Below, one piece after another: positions 8,911 through 19,500 of a stretch of 64,000 nt of DNA. Each line of letters begins with the position of its first letter. Position 1 is the stretch's first letter. The position numbers and the translations under genes are program-made. Under the pieces are notes generated by a model. The model searched no databases and was not told the DNA's origin. It saw nothing but the letters and a program-made list of their open reading frames with translations. The stretch comes from Verrucomicrobia subdivision 3 bacterium UBA693 (GTDB lineage: Bacteria > Verrucomicrobiota > Verrucomicrobiia > Limisphaerales > UBA8199): assembly GCA_002298785.1 (NCBI GenBank), contig DBMR01000018.1, positions 1-64,000 of the forward strand, read 5' to 3'.

Positions 8911-9690
8911 ATGAAAGCATCCAAACTACTGGTTCCGGTTCGAACGCCCGGCGCCGCCTTTACGCTGATTGAACTCCTGGTAGTCATCGCCATTATCGCG
9001 ATTCTGGCGGCCATGCTTCTCCCGGCGCTGTCCAAGGCCAAGGTCAGGGCGCAGCGCACGAATTGCAGCAACAACCAGAGGCAACTCGGGTTGGCGGTTA
9101 CGATGTACGCTGACGATAACAACGACTTCTTTCCCGCCTTCCTGGAATGGGCAGCCTGGGGCGGCAAAAAGGGAAATGGCAACCCCGCGGCACACGGCTG
9201 GAACGTTCCCGAAGAGAAGCGCCCCATCAACGCCTACGCGAAAAACGTAAATACGTTTCGTTGTCCCAGCGACAAGGGGGACACCCAGACACCTTCCAGT
9301 CCCTCAGGCCAGCCATGTTTTGAGTCATGGGGAAACAGCTACGTGATGCCGTGGCGTGGACAGGCATTTTCCCCGGCACCGGATTTTGCGTGGCTGGGAA
9401 TTAATTGCATCGGGGGCTATACTTTTCCCGGGAAAGAAATTCCCTCAATGAAGGTTTCCAACATACAATCTCGACAGCCCACGAAGAAGATCATTTTAAT
9501 GGATTGGGCGGGGTCGCCCGACCGCACTCTCGACCAGGTGAGCGCGTGGCATTCCGACAAGGGGAAGGGTTTGTTCAACATCCTGTTTGGCGACATGCAC
9601 GTTGAGGGGTTTCTGTTCAAGGCTGAGGAGCGCGTGTTCAAAATCAAATACGAGACCGTCGGCGACCCTGCGCTGCGACGATATTGGTGA
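8911..9690 (+). CDS. Type II secretion/prepilin-like protein with N-terminal methylation motif
   Basis: A 259-aa pseudopilin-like protein. The N-terminus has a basic leader and the class III motif 'AFTLIELLVVIAIIAILAAMLLPAL' region (residues 16-40, with Glu21 at +5 after the cleavage site), then 'LSKAKVRAQRTNCSNNQRQLG'. This is the DUF1559/prepilin type found in dozens of copies in Verrucomicrobiota and Planctomycetota. The C-terminal part has the usual 'H...GLFNILFGDMHVEGF' signature. The cleavage position has Ala rather than the usual Gly before Phe. It sits 68 bp after the LamG gene. Such proteins are expected in the inner membrane/periplasm and may belong to type II secretion-like machinery; the specific role is unknown. 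Confidence 0.9.
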   Translation: MKASKLLVPVRTPGAAFTLIELLVVIAIIAILAAMLLPALSKAKVRAQRTNCSNNQRQLGLAVTMYADDNNDFFPAFLEWAAWGGKKGNGNPAAHGWNVPEEKRPINAYAKNVNTFRCPSDKGDTQTPSSPSGQPCFESWGNSYVMPWRGQAFSPAPDFAWLGINCIGGYTFPGKEIPSMKVSNIQSRQPTKKIILMDWAGSPDRTLDQVSAWHSDKGKGLFNILFGDMHVEGFLFKAEERVFKIKYETVGDPALRRYW

Positions 9691-9829
9691 GCAGGGAGAT
9701 CTTCTGCCGCGGCACCCGACACCGAACTGTGAACGGGTGTGAAACGTTGACCCGCACATGAGCTTCTGTTTAGATGCTTGACAGGTCTCTCCATTGCCGC
9801 AGCAATCCACTGCACCCACTGAAAGAAAG

Positions 9830-12800
9830 ATGACGAGAGAAAATACCAAAGGGTTGAATGGAAGAAAAGCCCTGGCCCGCCAGGCACGCGAAGTTCCGAA
9901 TGTGGAGGTACGGACGGGACTTATCGCGCTGCCCACCTATCTACCGGCCGCGCCGGACAAGAACCCGATGTTTCTGGAAAAGCGGGTCTACCAGGGCAGC
10001 AGCGGCAAGGTTTATCCCCTGCCGTTCACGGATCGAATCGCGGAAAAACCGGTGGACCGCAAGTGGCAGGCAATTTGGATCGAGAACGAATTTCTACGCG
10101 TGCTCGTACTGCCCGAAATCGGCGGGCGCATTCAGGCCATTCTCGACAAGACCAATGGCTACGATCTCATCTACAACCAGCATGTTATCAAACCCGCGCT
10201 CGTAGGTCTGGCCGGCCCGTGGATTTCCGGCGGCATTGAATTCAACTGGCCGCAGCATCATCGCCCGGCGACCTTTCTACCGGTCAACCATGAGATTGAG
10301 AAACATGCCGATGGCTCGGTGACGGTCTGGTGCGGTGATCATGATCCCATGCTGCGCATGAAAGGCATGCACGGCATTTGCCTGCATCCCGGCAAGGCCT
10401 GCGTTGAACTCAAAGTCCGCGCCTACAATCGCACCACCCTGCCCCAAACCTTTCTCTGGTGGGCCAATGTGGCGACGCGCGTTCACGAAGCCTATCAAAG
10501 TTTTTTCCCGCCGGATGTTTATTACGTCGCCGACCACGCTCGGCGTTCGATGAGCGAATATCCGCTGGCCCGGGGCTTCTATTACGGCGTGAACTATGGT
10601 GAACGCGGTCGCACGGGCATTCCGAAAAACGAGGTGCCCGCGCAGTTCGTTCCACGGCATTGCATTTTCAAATCCGCAATCCGCAATCCGCTAGACGCAA
10701 TTCCCAATTACGCGTCCAACGACCTTTCCTTTTACGCGAACATTCCAGTGCCCACGTCCTACATGTGCATGGGCAGCCAGGAGGATTTCTTCGGCGGTTA
10801 CGATTACAGAGCGCAGGCGGGCATCATCCATGTCGCCAATCACCATATCTCGCCCGGCAAGAAACAGTGGACGTGGGGCAATCATGATTTCGGCTACGCG
10901 TGGGATCGCAACCTGACCGAGAAAGACGCGCAGGGCGAGTTCGGTCCTTACATCGAAATCATGGCTGGCGTCTATACCGACAACCAGCCCGACTTCAGCT
11001 TCCTTCAGCCCGGCGAAACCAAGTCTTGGAGTCAGTATTGGTATCCGATCCACAAAATCGGTCCCGCCCAACACGCGAACCTCCACGCCGCCGTCAGCCT
11101 GAAGATCTCCGGCAGGAAATTGCGCCTTGGCGTATCGGTCACCGAACATTTTCCTGAGGCGGGAATTCTCCTCACGGGCAAAAAGCAGATCCTCTTGCGG
11201 ACCGCCGGCGACCTTGCGCCCGGCAAGCCCTTCATCACCGAATTCGACCTCGGCGCGGCTTGCGCCGAAACTGACCTGCACTTGAGCATCGTGGATCGCC
11301 TCGGACAGGAAATCATCTCCTACCAGCCCAGAGCGTGCGCCCGGGGTGAAGTCCCCGCTCCCGCCACCGAGCCGCCTGCCCCCCGAGACATCGCAAGCGC
11401 CGACGAACTCTTCATCACTGGCCTGCATCTGGAGCAATACCGTCACGCGACCCGTTGCCCCACGCTGTACTGGCGCGAAGCGTTGCGCCGCGACCCGTTG
11501 GACTCCCGGTGCAACAACGCGCTCGGCGCGTGGCATTATCGGCGGGGCGAATTTGTCATTGCCGAAAGGCACTTTCGACAAGCCATCGCGCGGCTCACGC
11601 GCCGCAACGCCAATCCTGCCGACGGAGAGGCGTATTACCATCTCGGCCTCTGCCTGCGACAACTGGATCGCGACCATGAAGCCTATGCCGCGCTCTACAA
11701 AGCCACCTGGAATCAGGCCTGGGCGGCAGCCGGTTATCACGCGCTCGCCGAGCTGGATTGCACCCACGGCGAGTGGGCGACCGCTTTGGAGCACTTGAAC
11801 CGTTCGTTGCGTTTCGACACCGACAATCTGCGGGCGCGTAATTTGAAAGTCATTGTGCTCCGCAATTTGAATCGCGGTGATAAAGCCAGCGCATTGCTTG
11901 CCGAAACGCTGCGCCTCGACCCGCTGGACTGGTGGGCACGTCATTTGCACGGCGAGGAGCTCAAGTGCGACTTGCAGACGCGGTTGGATTTGGCGCACGA
12001 CTACGCGCGGGCTGGTCTTATTGCCGAAGCGCATCAAGTCTTGCACCTGATGATTGAGGCGCGCGGCGATTTGCCCGACCAAAGCTGGGGCGTGTTGCCG
12101 CTCGTCCACTACACGCTCGGTTGGCTGGAAAAACGGCGCGGCAAAAGAAAAGCAGCCCTGCAATATTTCAAGCAAGCCGCCGCGTTGCCGTCGGATTATT
12201 GCTTTCCGGCGCGGCTGGAGGAAATCGCCGTTCTCGAGGCAGCCATGGCGGCGAATCCGCGCGATGCCAAAGCCCCGTATTACCTCGGCAATCTGTTCTA
12301 CGACCGCCGACGTCATGTGGAAGCCATCAGGCTTTGGGAAAAATCGGCCAAACTCGATTCGAAGTTTTCCGTCGTCTGGCGCAATCTCGGCATCGGCTAC
12401 TTCAACATCGAAGGCAAGTCGGCCAAGGCCCGCGCGGCCTATGACGCCGCGTGCAAGGCGAGTCCGCACGACGCGCGTTTGGTTTATGAGCGTGACCAGC
12501 TCTGGAAACGGCTCAGCGAAAAGCCGGCGGTGCGATTGCGCGAATTGGAGAAGCGAGCCGAGATTGTCCGGCAGCGCGACGATTTGAGCGTGGAACTCTG
12601 CGCGCTCTACAATCAGACTGGTCGGCACGAGCAAGCCCTGGCTTTGGTGAGCAACCGCTCCTTCCAACCGTGGGAAGGCGGCGAAGGCGGTCCGCTCGGT
12701 CAATGGGTGCGCTCGCACCTGGCGCTGGGGCGAAGGGCGCTTGGCGACCTCCGGCGCGATTCAACTCAGACCTCGCGAGGCGAACGCGGACTTGCGTCCG

Positions 12801-13381
12801 CCGCCCAGTCGGCCGTCGAACATTTTTCCGCCGCATTGGAGGCGCCCGGAAATCTCGGCGAAGCGAGGCATTTGCTCGCGAACCAGAGCGATATCCATTA
12901 CTGGCTGGGCTGCGCGCTGGCCGCGAGCGGCAATTCCACGCAAGCCCGAGAGCGCTGGCGGGCCGCCGCCCATTTCAAAGGTGACTTCCAGGAGATGAGC
13001 GTTCGTGCCTTTAGCGAGATGACCTATTACTCCGCGCTGGCCTGGGAGCAATTGGGACAACCGGCGAAGGCCAAGAAACTGTTGCGCGCGTTGCTGGCCC
13101 ACGCGGAGCAGTTGCTGAAAGCTGAGGCGAAAATTGATTACTTTGCCACGTCACTGCCCACGATGCTGTTGTTTGATGACGATTTGCAGTCTCGTCAGAA
13201 AACCACGGCACTGTTTCTGAAGGCGCAGGCGCAACTTGGCCTAGGTAAAACGTCGGAAGCCCGCCGGCTCATCGCCGCTGTGCTGCGGCGCGATCCAAGC
13301 CACCCGCTAGCCGGCGATCTGCAAGCTTCAGCGCAGGCGCAAGGGAAGGCGCGAAAAATCAAACGTGTGGCGGCTCGGTAG
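9830..13381 (+). CDS. DUF5107 domain protein with long TPR region
   Basis: An 1183-aa protein. The N-terminal ~350 residues match DUF5107: 'ENEFLRVLVLPEIGGRIQ', 'YDLIYNQHVIKPALVGLAGPWISGGIEFNWPQHHRP', a fold related to galactose mutarotases. From about residue 530 to the end it consists of tetratricopeptide repeats (for example 'YYHLGLCLRQLDRDHEAYAALYKATW', 'PYYLGNLFYDRRRHVEAIRLWEKSAKLD', 'YWLGCALAASGNSTQARERWRAA'). No signal peptide is visible. ATG 9830 follows a purine-rich AAAGAAAG; an alternative ATG lies at 9794. DUF5107-TPR proteins are frequent in sugar-use clusters, but their reaction is not established. The next gene begins within 20 bp, suggesting an operon with GH30 and GH2. Confidence 0.85.
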   Translation: MTRENTKGLNGRKALARQAREVPNVEVRTGLIALPTYLPAAPDKNPMFLEKRVYQGSSGKVYPLPFTDRIAEKPVDRKWQAIWIENEFLRVLVLPEIGGRIQAILDKTNGYDLIYNQHVIKPALVGLAGPWISGGIEFNWPQHHRPATFLPVNHEIEKHADGSVTVWCGDHDPMLRMKGMHGICLHPGKACVELKVRAYNRTTLPQTFLWWANVATRVHEAYQSFFPPDVYYVADHARRSMSEYPLARGFYYGVNYGERGRTGIPKNEVPAQFVPRHCIFKSAIRNPLDAIPNYASNDLSFYANIPVPTSYMCMGSQEDFFGGYDYRAQAGIIHVANHHISPGKKQWTWGNHDFGYAWDRNLTEKDAQGEFGPYIEIMAGVYTDNQPDFSFLQPGETKSWSQYWYPIHKIGPAQHANLHAAVSLKISGRKLRLGVSVTEHFPEAGILLTGKKQILLRTAGDLAPGKPFITEFDLGAACAETDLHLSIVDRLGQEIISYQPRACARGEVPAPATEPPAPRDIASADELFITGLHLEQYRHATRCPTLYWREALRRDPLDSRCNNALGAWHYRRGEFVIAERHFRQAIARLTRRNANPADGEAYYHLGLCLRQLDRDHEAYAALYKATWNQAWAAAGYHALAELDCTHGEWATALEHLNRSLRFDTDNLRARNLKVIVLRNLNRGDKASALLAETLRLDPLDWWARHLHGEELKCDLQTRLDLAHDYARAGLIAEAHQVLHLMIEARGDLPDQSWGVLPLVHYTLGWLEKRRGKRKAALQYFKQAAALPSDYCFPARLEEIAVLEAAMAANPRDAKAPYYLGNLFYDRRRHVEAIRLWEKSAKLDSKFSVVWRNLGIGYFNIEGKSAKARAAYDAACKASPHDARLVYERDQLWKRLSEKPAVRLRELEKRAEIVRQRDDLSVELCALYNQTGRHEQALALVSNRSFQPWEGGEGGPLGQWVRSHLALGRRALGDLRRDSTQTSRGERGLASAAQSAVEHFSAALEAPGNLGEARHLLANQSDIHYWLGCALAASGNSTQARERWRAAAHFKGDFQEMSVRAFSEMTYYSALAWEQLGQPAKAKKLLRALLAHAEQLLKAEAKIDYFATSLPTMLLFDDDLQSRQKTTALFLKAQAQLGLGKTSEARRLIAAVLRRDPSHPLAGDLQASAQAQGKARKIKRVAAR

Positions 13382-13400
13382 CTGTTGGAACTCCTCATTC

Positions 13401-16400
13401 ATGCATCTTCCATATCCCGCACAAAATTCCGCACGCCAACCCCGGTACCTGCACCATCTGGTGGCTGCAATGGTAATGCTGTGCACGCCTGCGGCGATAG
13501 GAATGACCTTGTTCGCGCCAGCTATCACCAACAATGTCGCCCCTTACTACACAACACCCGATGCGCTCTTGACCCTGACCGCCTACGCTAATTCCAACGC
13601 GACCATTACGGCCAATCTGGCCCAACAGGGCACATGGTTCGGCGTCGCCGGCGGCGGCAATGCAAGCGCCATAGACACCGCGGAGGCGGTGACGCTTCGG
13701 TTCAGCGCGAACTCGGCCCTCTACAGCATCGGCCACATCTGGACGCGATCGCGAGTGACTATTTCCGGTTTTGCGGCCGATCCCGGCTTTACGGACCCAG
13801 CGGGGTACGCGACAGACATCACCTACGCGAGCGGCGCGTTGACTTATTACTGCAACTGGGATGGCGGCACGGAACACGTCTTCAGCTTTTCCAACCCGTT
13901 CGCCTCGGCGGGCCGCACCTTGCGATTGAATGTCTTCGACAGCACCAGCGGCTGGCAGGCGACCGTCACCCGGATTCAATACACGCCCACGCCGGCGCCC
14001 GCCGTGGCGGACCTGGCCACTACGGCACAAACCATGGATAACTTCTCCGCCTCTGATGCCTGGTCCATGCAAATGGTCGGTTTGTGGTCTGACGCTAACA
14101 AGAACACCATTGCGGATTTGTTGTTCAGCACCAATAAGGGAATTGGCCTGTCCGCGTGGCGGTTCAATCTCGCGGCGGGATTCGATCCCACTATCGCGGC
14201 GAGCAGCCCGGGCTGGCAGCCGTGGCGAACCGAGCAAGGCTTTCTCGTTTCCTCCAATAATTACGATTGGACGCGTCAACCCGGCCAGCGCTGGTTCTTG
14301 AGCGCCGCCAAAGCGCGGGGCCTCGATCAATACATCGCCATGGTTTATAGCCCGCCGACTAACTTCACCCGCAACGGCCGCGTTTACAGCACCGATTCGT
14401 CGTATCCCTCTAACTTGAAACCAGGCTATGAACCGGCCTTCGCCCAATTCATTGGGGATGTGCTGGCTCATTTTAAAACCAATCCGGTCGTCGCTGAGCG
14501 TATTGCGTTCAACTACGTCATGCCCATCAACGAACCCGAGTGGGACTGGAATGGGAGCGCTCAGGAAGGCTGCCGCTACGGCAATTCGCAGATCCTCTCT
14601 CTAATCCCAGCCGTATCCACCAGCCTGACCGCCCGCGGCCTGCCCACGCAAATCATTGTGCCCGAGGCCGGCACCCTGACGTCACTGTACCAGCAAAATA
14701 GTTTCAAATATGGCGAGAGCTACGGGAATTATCTCTCCTCGCTCAACAGCATCACGAATCTGGTTTCGCGCAAACTGACCGCGCATTCCTACTGGACAGA
14801 TAACGTCACGAATGAACTGGTTTCGATTCGCCAGACCTTGAACACACAACTGGCAGCGAAGCCATTCTGGCAGTACTGGCAGACGGAATATTGCATTCTC
14901 GGAACCAACGGACCCGGGCGCGATTTGTCCATGCCCACCGCGTTGAACGTCGCGCGGGTAATCTGGGCCGACCTCACCATCGCCAACGCGAGCGCGTGGC
15001 ATTGGTGGCTCTCGCTTTCGCCCGCGGATTACAAAGACGGCTTGCTCTACACGGATTACTTCCGCTCTGAGGATGCGGAATCGCTGTATTGCTCGAAAAC
15101 GTTTTGGGCCTTTGGCCAGTGGAGCCGCTTCATCCGGCCGGGCTGGAAGCGCGTCAACCAGGGCGGCAACGGGGATGTATTGGGCCTGATGGGGGCCGCC
15201 TTCCTTTCACCCACCAGCAACGCCTTGGCGATGGTTTTCATCAACGCGGCCAGCGCCAACAAATTGGTTGCGCCAGGCGCCACCGGCATGGGCGCGGGCA
15301 ACGGCATTGCATATTGGACTCCATGGATAACCTCGGCATTGCCTTCGGATAATCTCTCACCCCTGTTGCCGCTGGCTCCCGGGACTGCCTGCATCATGCC
15401 CGCAGGCTCCGTCGTCACGCTCGTAGCCAGCATCGTCGACACAAATACCGCGTCGCCCCCCGTCATCGTCGGTCCGGCCAATCAGAGCGCCACAAACGGC
15501 CAACGCTTTTACCTCCCGATGACTCTCATCAGCAGTAATGGGCCCGCCTCGCTGCTTACGCTTAGCGTGACTTCTGACAACCCCCCGCTCCTGTCCCCGG
15601 CTAACATCAATCCCTCCAACCTCACCGCCACAGCCGGGATTAAGCACGAATTGTTCTCGGCTTTTTCCGGCATTGGTTTGAGCGGCCTGGCTGCCGCGCC
15701 TGCCTTCCCAAACTCGCCCGCCGGTGTGGCCCAGCGCACGCTGTTTGAATCGCCCCTCAACACTGGCGGCAATTACGGGTCGCGGATGCGCGGGTATGTA
15801 GTCGCGCCGCAGTCGGGTGATTACACGTTTTGGATTTCCAGCTGCGGCGAAAGCCAGCTTTACCTGAGCACGGACGAAAATCCGGTGAATCGTCGCGCTA
15901 TTGCCTGGGTGACGAATTGCACCGGCGTGCGGGTGTGGACGGCGGAGACTAACCAGCAGTCCGCGCCGGTGACTCTCGTGGCGGGACAGCGTTATTTTAT
16001 TGAAGTTGTTCACGCGGCGGGCAGCAGCAGCGGCAATCTAGCAGTGGGATGGCAGTTGCCGGACGCCACCCTTGAACGACCGATTCCCGGCAGCCGATTG
16101 GTGACGTGGAGCGATCCGCTCACGAACACGATGCACCTCGGGCTGGCGCTCCAATTGGTGACTAATCAAACGGGCAGCGCCAAGGTTGCCATCGTGGCGC
16201 GAGATACATTGGGGCATTCCACCACGAACACCTTTTCCGTTACGGTGACCCAACCGGTGAACGCGACGCCGACGAATCTGGTCTGGCAGGTCACCGGTAA
16301 CAATCTGCAATTGAGCTGGCCGCTGGATCACGTCGGCTGGGTGGTGCAAAGCCAGACGAACCCGCTGAGCACCGGTTTGGGCACGAATTGGTTCATCGTG

Positions 16401-16487
16401 TCGGGCTCGGTGACAGGCAACACCTGGACTGTGCCGCTGAATGCACAGAGCCAGGCTGCTTTCTATCGCCTGATGTATATGCCTTAA
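13401..16487 (+). CDS. Secreted GH30-type glycanase with PA14 domain (beta-1,6-galactanase-like)
   Basis: A 1028-aa exported glycoside hydrolase. After a signal peptide (hydrophobic core LHHLVAAMVMLCTPAAIG) and a ~150-residue beta domain, the catalytic region begins near 'MDNFSASDAWS' (about residue 210). The general acid/base is probably the Glu of 'MPINEPEWDWNGSAQEGC' (about 377), the nucleophile the Glu of 'YWQTEYCIL' (about 495). This pattern resembles GH30 endo-beta-1,6-galactanases. A PA14 sugar-binding domain follows (about 747-897; 'RGYVVAPQSGDYTFWISS'), and the C-terminus is the 'LSWP...FYRLMYMP' module. A GTG at 13365 would overlap the previous stop; ATG 13401 is preferred. Likely substrate is a beta-galactan side chain; the exact subfamily is inference. 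Confidence 0.8.
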   Translation: MHLPYPAQNSARQPRYLHHLVAAMVMLCTPAAIGMTLFAPAITNNVAPYYTTPDALLTLTAYANSNATITANLAQQGTWFGVAGGGNASAIDTAEAVTLRFSANSALYSIGHIWTRSRVTISGFAADPGFTDPAGYATDITYASGALTYYCNWDGGTEHVFSFSNPFASAGRTLRLNVFDSTSGWQATVTRIQYTPTPAPAVADLATTAQTMDNFSASDAWSMQMVGLWSDANKNTIADLLFSTNKGIGLSAWRFNLAAGFDPTIAASSPGWQPWRTEQGFLVSSNNYDWTRQPGQRWFLSAAKARGLDQYIAMVYSPPTNFTRNGRVYSTDSSYPSNLKPGYEPAFAQFIGDVLAHFKTNPVVAERIAFNYVMPINEPEWDWNGSAQEGCRYGNSQILSLIPAVSTSLTARGLPTQIIVPEAGTLTSLYQQNSFKYGESYGNYLSSLNSITNLVSRKLTAHSYWTDNVTNELVSIRQTLNTQLAAKPFWQYWQTEYCILGTNGPGRDLSMPTALNVARVIWADLTIANASAWHWWLSLSPADYKDGLLYTDYFRSEDAESLYCSKTFWAFGQWSRFIRPGWKRVNQGGNGDVLGLMGAAFLSPTSNALAMVFINAASANKLVAPGATGMGAGNGIAYWTPWITSALPSDNLSPLLPLAPGTACIMPAGSVVTLVASIVDTNTASPPVIVGPANQSATNGQRFYLPMTLISSNGPASLLTLSVTSDNPPLLSPANINPSNLTATAGIKHELFSAFSGIGLSGLAAAPAFPNSPAGVAQRTLFESPLNTGGNYGSRMRGYVVAPQSGDYTFWISSCGESQLYLSTDENPVNRRAIAWVTNCTGVRVWTAETNQQSAPVTLVAGQRYFIEVVHAAGSSSGNLAVGWQLPDATLERPIPGSRLVTWSDPLTNTMHLGLALQLVTNQTGSAKVAIVARDTLGHSTTNTFSVTVTQPVNATPTNLVWQVTGNNLQLSWPLDHVGWVVQSQTNPLSTGLGTNWFIVSGSVTGNTWTVPLNAQSQAAFYRLMYMP

Positions 16488-16535
16488 CCTGTGCGACGAA
16501 GTGTTGCTCAGCCTCGCCGCCTGTTTGCTTTCGCC

Positions 16536-19500
16536 ATGAAAAATATCCTGACTCTGCTCTCTCTGATTGGCTGTTTTGCGCTCACGGTGTCCGCTGCGGA
16601 CCTCCGGCTCGATGGTTTGTGGCGCTTTCAACTCGATCCCAAAGATGAAGGCGTTGGCGCGCGGCTTTGGGAAAAACAGTTGAATGACAGCCTTCAACTC
16701 CCGGGCACGACTGCGCTCGCGGGCAAGGGCGAGCCGCTTTCCATTTCCATCAATCTCGAACGTCCCGCCATGCAGAGTTTGCATCAGCGGTTTCGCTACG
16801 TCGGCCCAGCGTGGTATCAGCGCACGGTCAAAGTTCCCGCGGCTTGGCAAAATCAAGATGTCGTGTTGACTCTGGAACGGGTGATTTGGGAAAGCCGCGT
16901 GTGGGTGAACGGACAGGAAGTCGGTGCGCCGCAACTGAGCCTCACCACGCCGCATCGCTACGACGTCACGCACTGGCTCAAACCTGGAGCGGAAAACACC
17001 ATCACCATTCGCATCGATAACCGGGAAAAAGTTCCCATCGGCGTGCTCGGGCATTCGTATACGGACGAAACCCAAACCATCTGGAATGGAATCGTGGGCC
17101 GCATCGCGCTGGATGCCACACCAAAGTTGCGCGTTGAACGGCTCAAACTGCGACCCGAGCTGCAGCGCAATGGCGTTCAGGTCACCGCCACCTTCGTCAA
17201 CCATTCCGGCCAAACGCGGATCTCGCCGCTCCTTCTAACGACTTCTGCGGGCGGAAATGGGCTTACTCAAGACGTGGAAATTCCTGTCGGCGAATCGTCA
17301 CAGACGTTCTTCGTGTCGCTGCCGCCCAACACCTCCCGATGGTCGGAGTTCACACCCGTGTTGCACACCTTCACCGCACGTTTAGGAGCCGGCGCGGCGA
17401 CTTCGACGATCACCGCGTCTTTCGGTCTGCGTGAGTTCAAAGCCGCGGGACGCGGTTTTACGATCAACGGCCAGCTCACGTTTCTCCGCGGCACGGTGCA
17501 ATGCGCCGAGTTTCCACAGACTGGACATCCCGATTTGACGGGCAAGCAATGGGAGAAGATTTTCACGACGGCGAAAGCCTACGGTTTGAACCACCTCCGT
17601 TTTCATTCCTGGTGTCCGCCGGAGATTGCCTTCCAGAAAGCTGACGAGCATGGGTTCTACCTGCAAGTCGAGCTGCCGAACTGGACCTTCAAAATGGGAA
17701 CGAACCCGCCGATTGATGCCTGGCTTACTGCGGAAGGCGAGCGGATGCTCCGCGAATACGGCAATCATCCCTCGTGGGTGATGTTGAGCATGGGCAACGA
17801 ACTGACTGGCGATTATGACAAGATGGACGCCATGATCGCCCACTTCCGCCGCCTCGAACCCAAATTGATGTTCACCAGCACCACCTATTCCTTTTCTCCG
17901 CGCGGAGAGCTTCCGGGGCCAAATGACGACTACTTCATTTCCCAACAAACCAAAAGCGGCTGGGTGCGCGGGCAGGGTTTTCTAAACCACGCGAAGCCGA
18001 ACACGACCAGCGATTACGCGGAGGGCGCGGCGTGCATTGCCGTTCCACTCGTGACGCATGAAGTCGGGCAATACGTCGTCTATCCAAACCTCGCGGAGTT
18101 GCCCAAGTATGATGCTACTCCGCTGCGCGCCACGGCGTGGGAAGCGATCAAAGCCGATCTGCAAAAGAAGCAACGCCTCGCTGAGGCGGGACGCTACACG
18201 CGCGAATCGGGGAAGCTGGCCGTGTTGCTTTACAAGGAAGATCTCGAACGCGTGTTACGCACCAAGGACCTGGCCGGCATTCAACTGTTACAGCTCCAGG
18301 ATTTCCCGGGCCAGGGCACGGCGACGGTTGGTTTGCTGGACGCCTTCTGGGACAGCAAGGGATTGATTAAGCCGGAGGAATTCCGCCGGTTCTGTAGTCC
18401 GACTGTGCCGTTGCTTCGGATGCCGAAAATGGTTTTTCAAAACGATGAAACCTTCGAGGCTACTGCCGAGTTGGCGCACTTTGGCGCTGCGCCGCTGACC
18501 AATGCCACCGTGAGGTGGCGAATCTGTGATCGTAAAAATGTCGTGGGTGAAGGCCAATGGAAATTGCCGTTCCTTCCGCTCGGCAACGCGATTTCGCTGG
18601 GACGAATCGCACAATCGCTTGCGACCGTCTCGCGCCCGGCAAAACTTGAAGTTTCAGTCGAGATCGCTGGCTCGAGCATTCGCAATGCGTGGGCCATTTG
18701 GGTCTATCCGGCCAACCCGGTCGCGTCGGCTGGCGACATGAAGATTTTCACATCTGCAAACGACCAATGCATCGCGGCGTTGCGGGCCGGGGAAAGGGTC
18801 CTGCTGTTGCCGGACAAAAGGGCGGCGCGCACCCCAATCGATGGACGGTTCATTCCGGTGTTCTGGAGTCCGCTCCATTTTCCAAATCAACCGGGCACGC
18901 TCGGCGCGATGATTGATCCCGCGCATCCGGTGTGGCATGAATTTCCGACCGACACGCATACGGATTGGCAATGGTGGGAGTTGACGAGCAAATCCTTCGC
19001 GCTCGACCTGGATGCACTTTCCGTCCGGCCAGAGATGCCGTTTCGCTTCGTGGACAAATACAATCGCAACGCGCTGCCCGCCGCGATCTTCGAGGCGACT
19101 GTCGGGACGGGGCGGTTGTTGGTTTGCACGCTGGACATCACGCGCGATCTGGAAAACCGCGTCGCTGCGAGACAATTGCGGCAGAGTGTCCTCAGCTACA
19201 TGGCAAGCAAGGCGTTCCGCCCGAAGACCGCCCTTAGTGAAACTGAGTTGAAGGGCTTGTTCGTCTCGGACACCACCAGCGCGACGCGCTGCAAAGTTAC
19301 TGCCAGCAGTTCCCATGAGAATTATCCCGCTGAGCTCGCGGTGGACGGCAAAGCCGAAACGTTCTGGCATTCCGACTGGATGACCGGCGCTGCTCTACCC
19401 ACCACCTTCACAATGGAACTGCCGGAAGTCGCGCTAGTGCGCGGCTTTCGTTACTCGCCACGCGCCGACATGAATCGCGGGCGCATTGCTTCGTACGCGA

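Noticed and set aside
10691..12718. 675-codon minus-strand open frame
   Set aside because: It lies wholly antisense to the DUF5107-TPR gene, has no family resemblance, and follows from the high GC content and codon phase of that gene.
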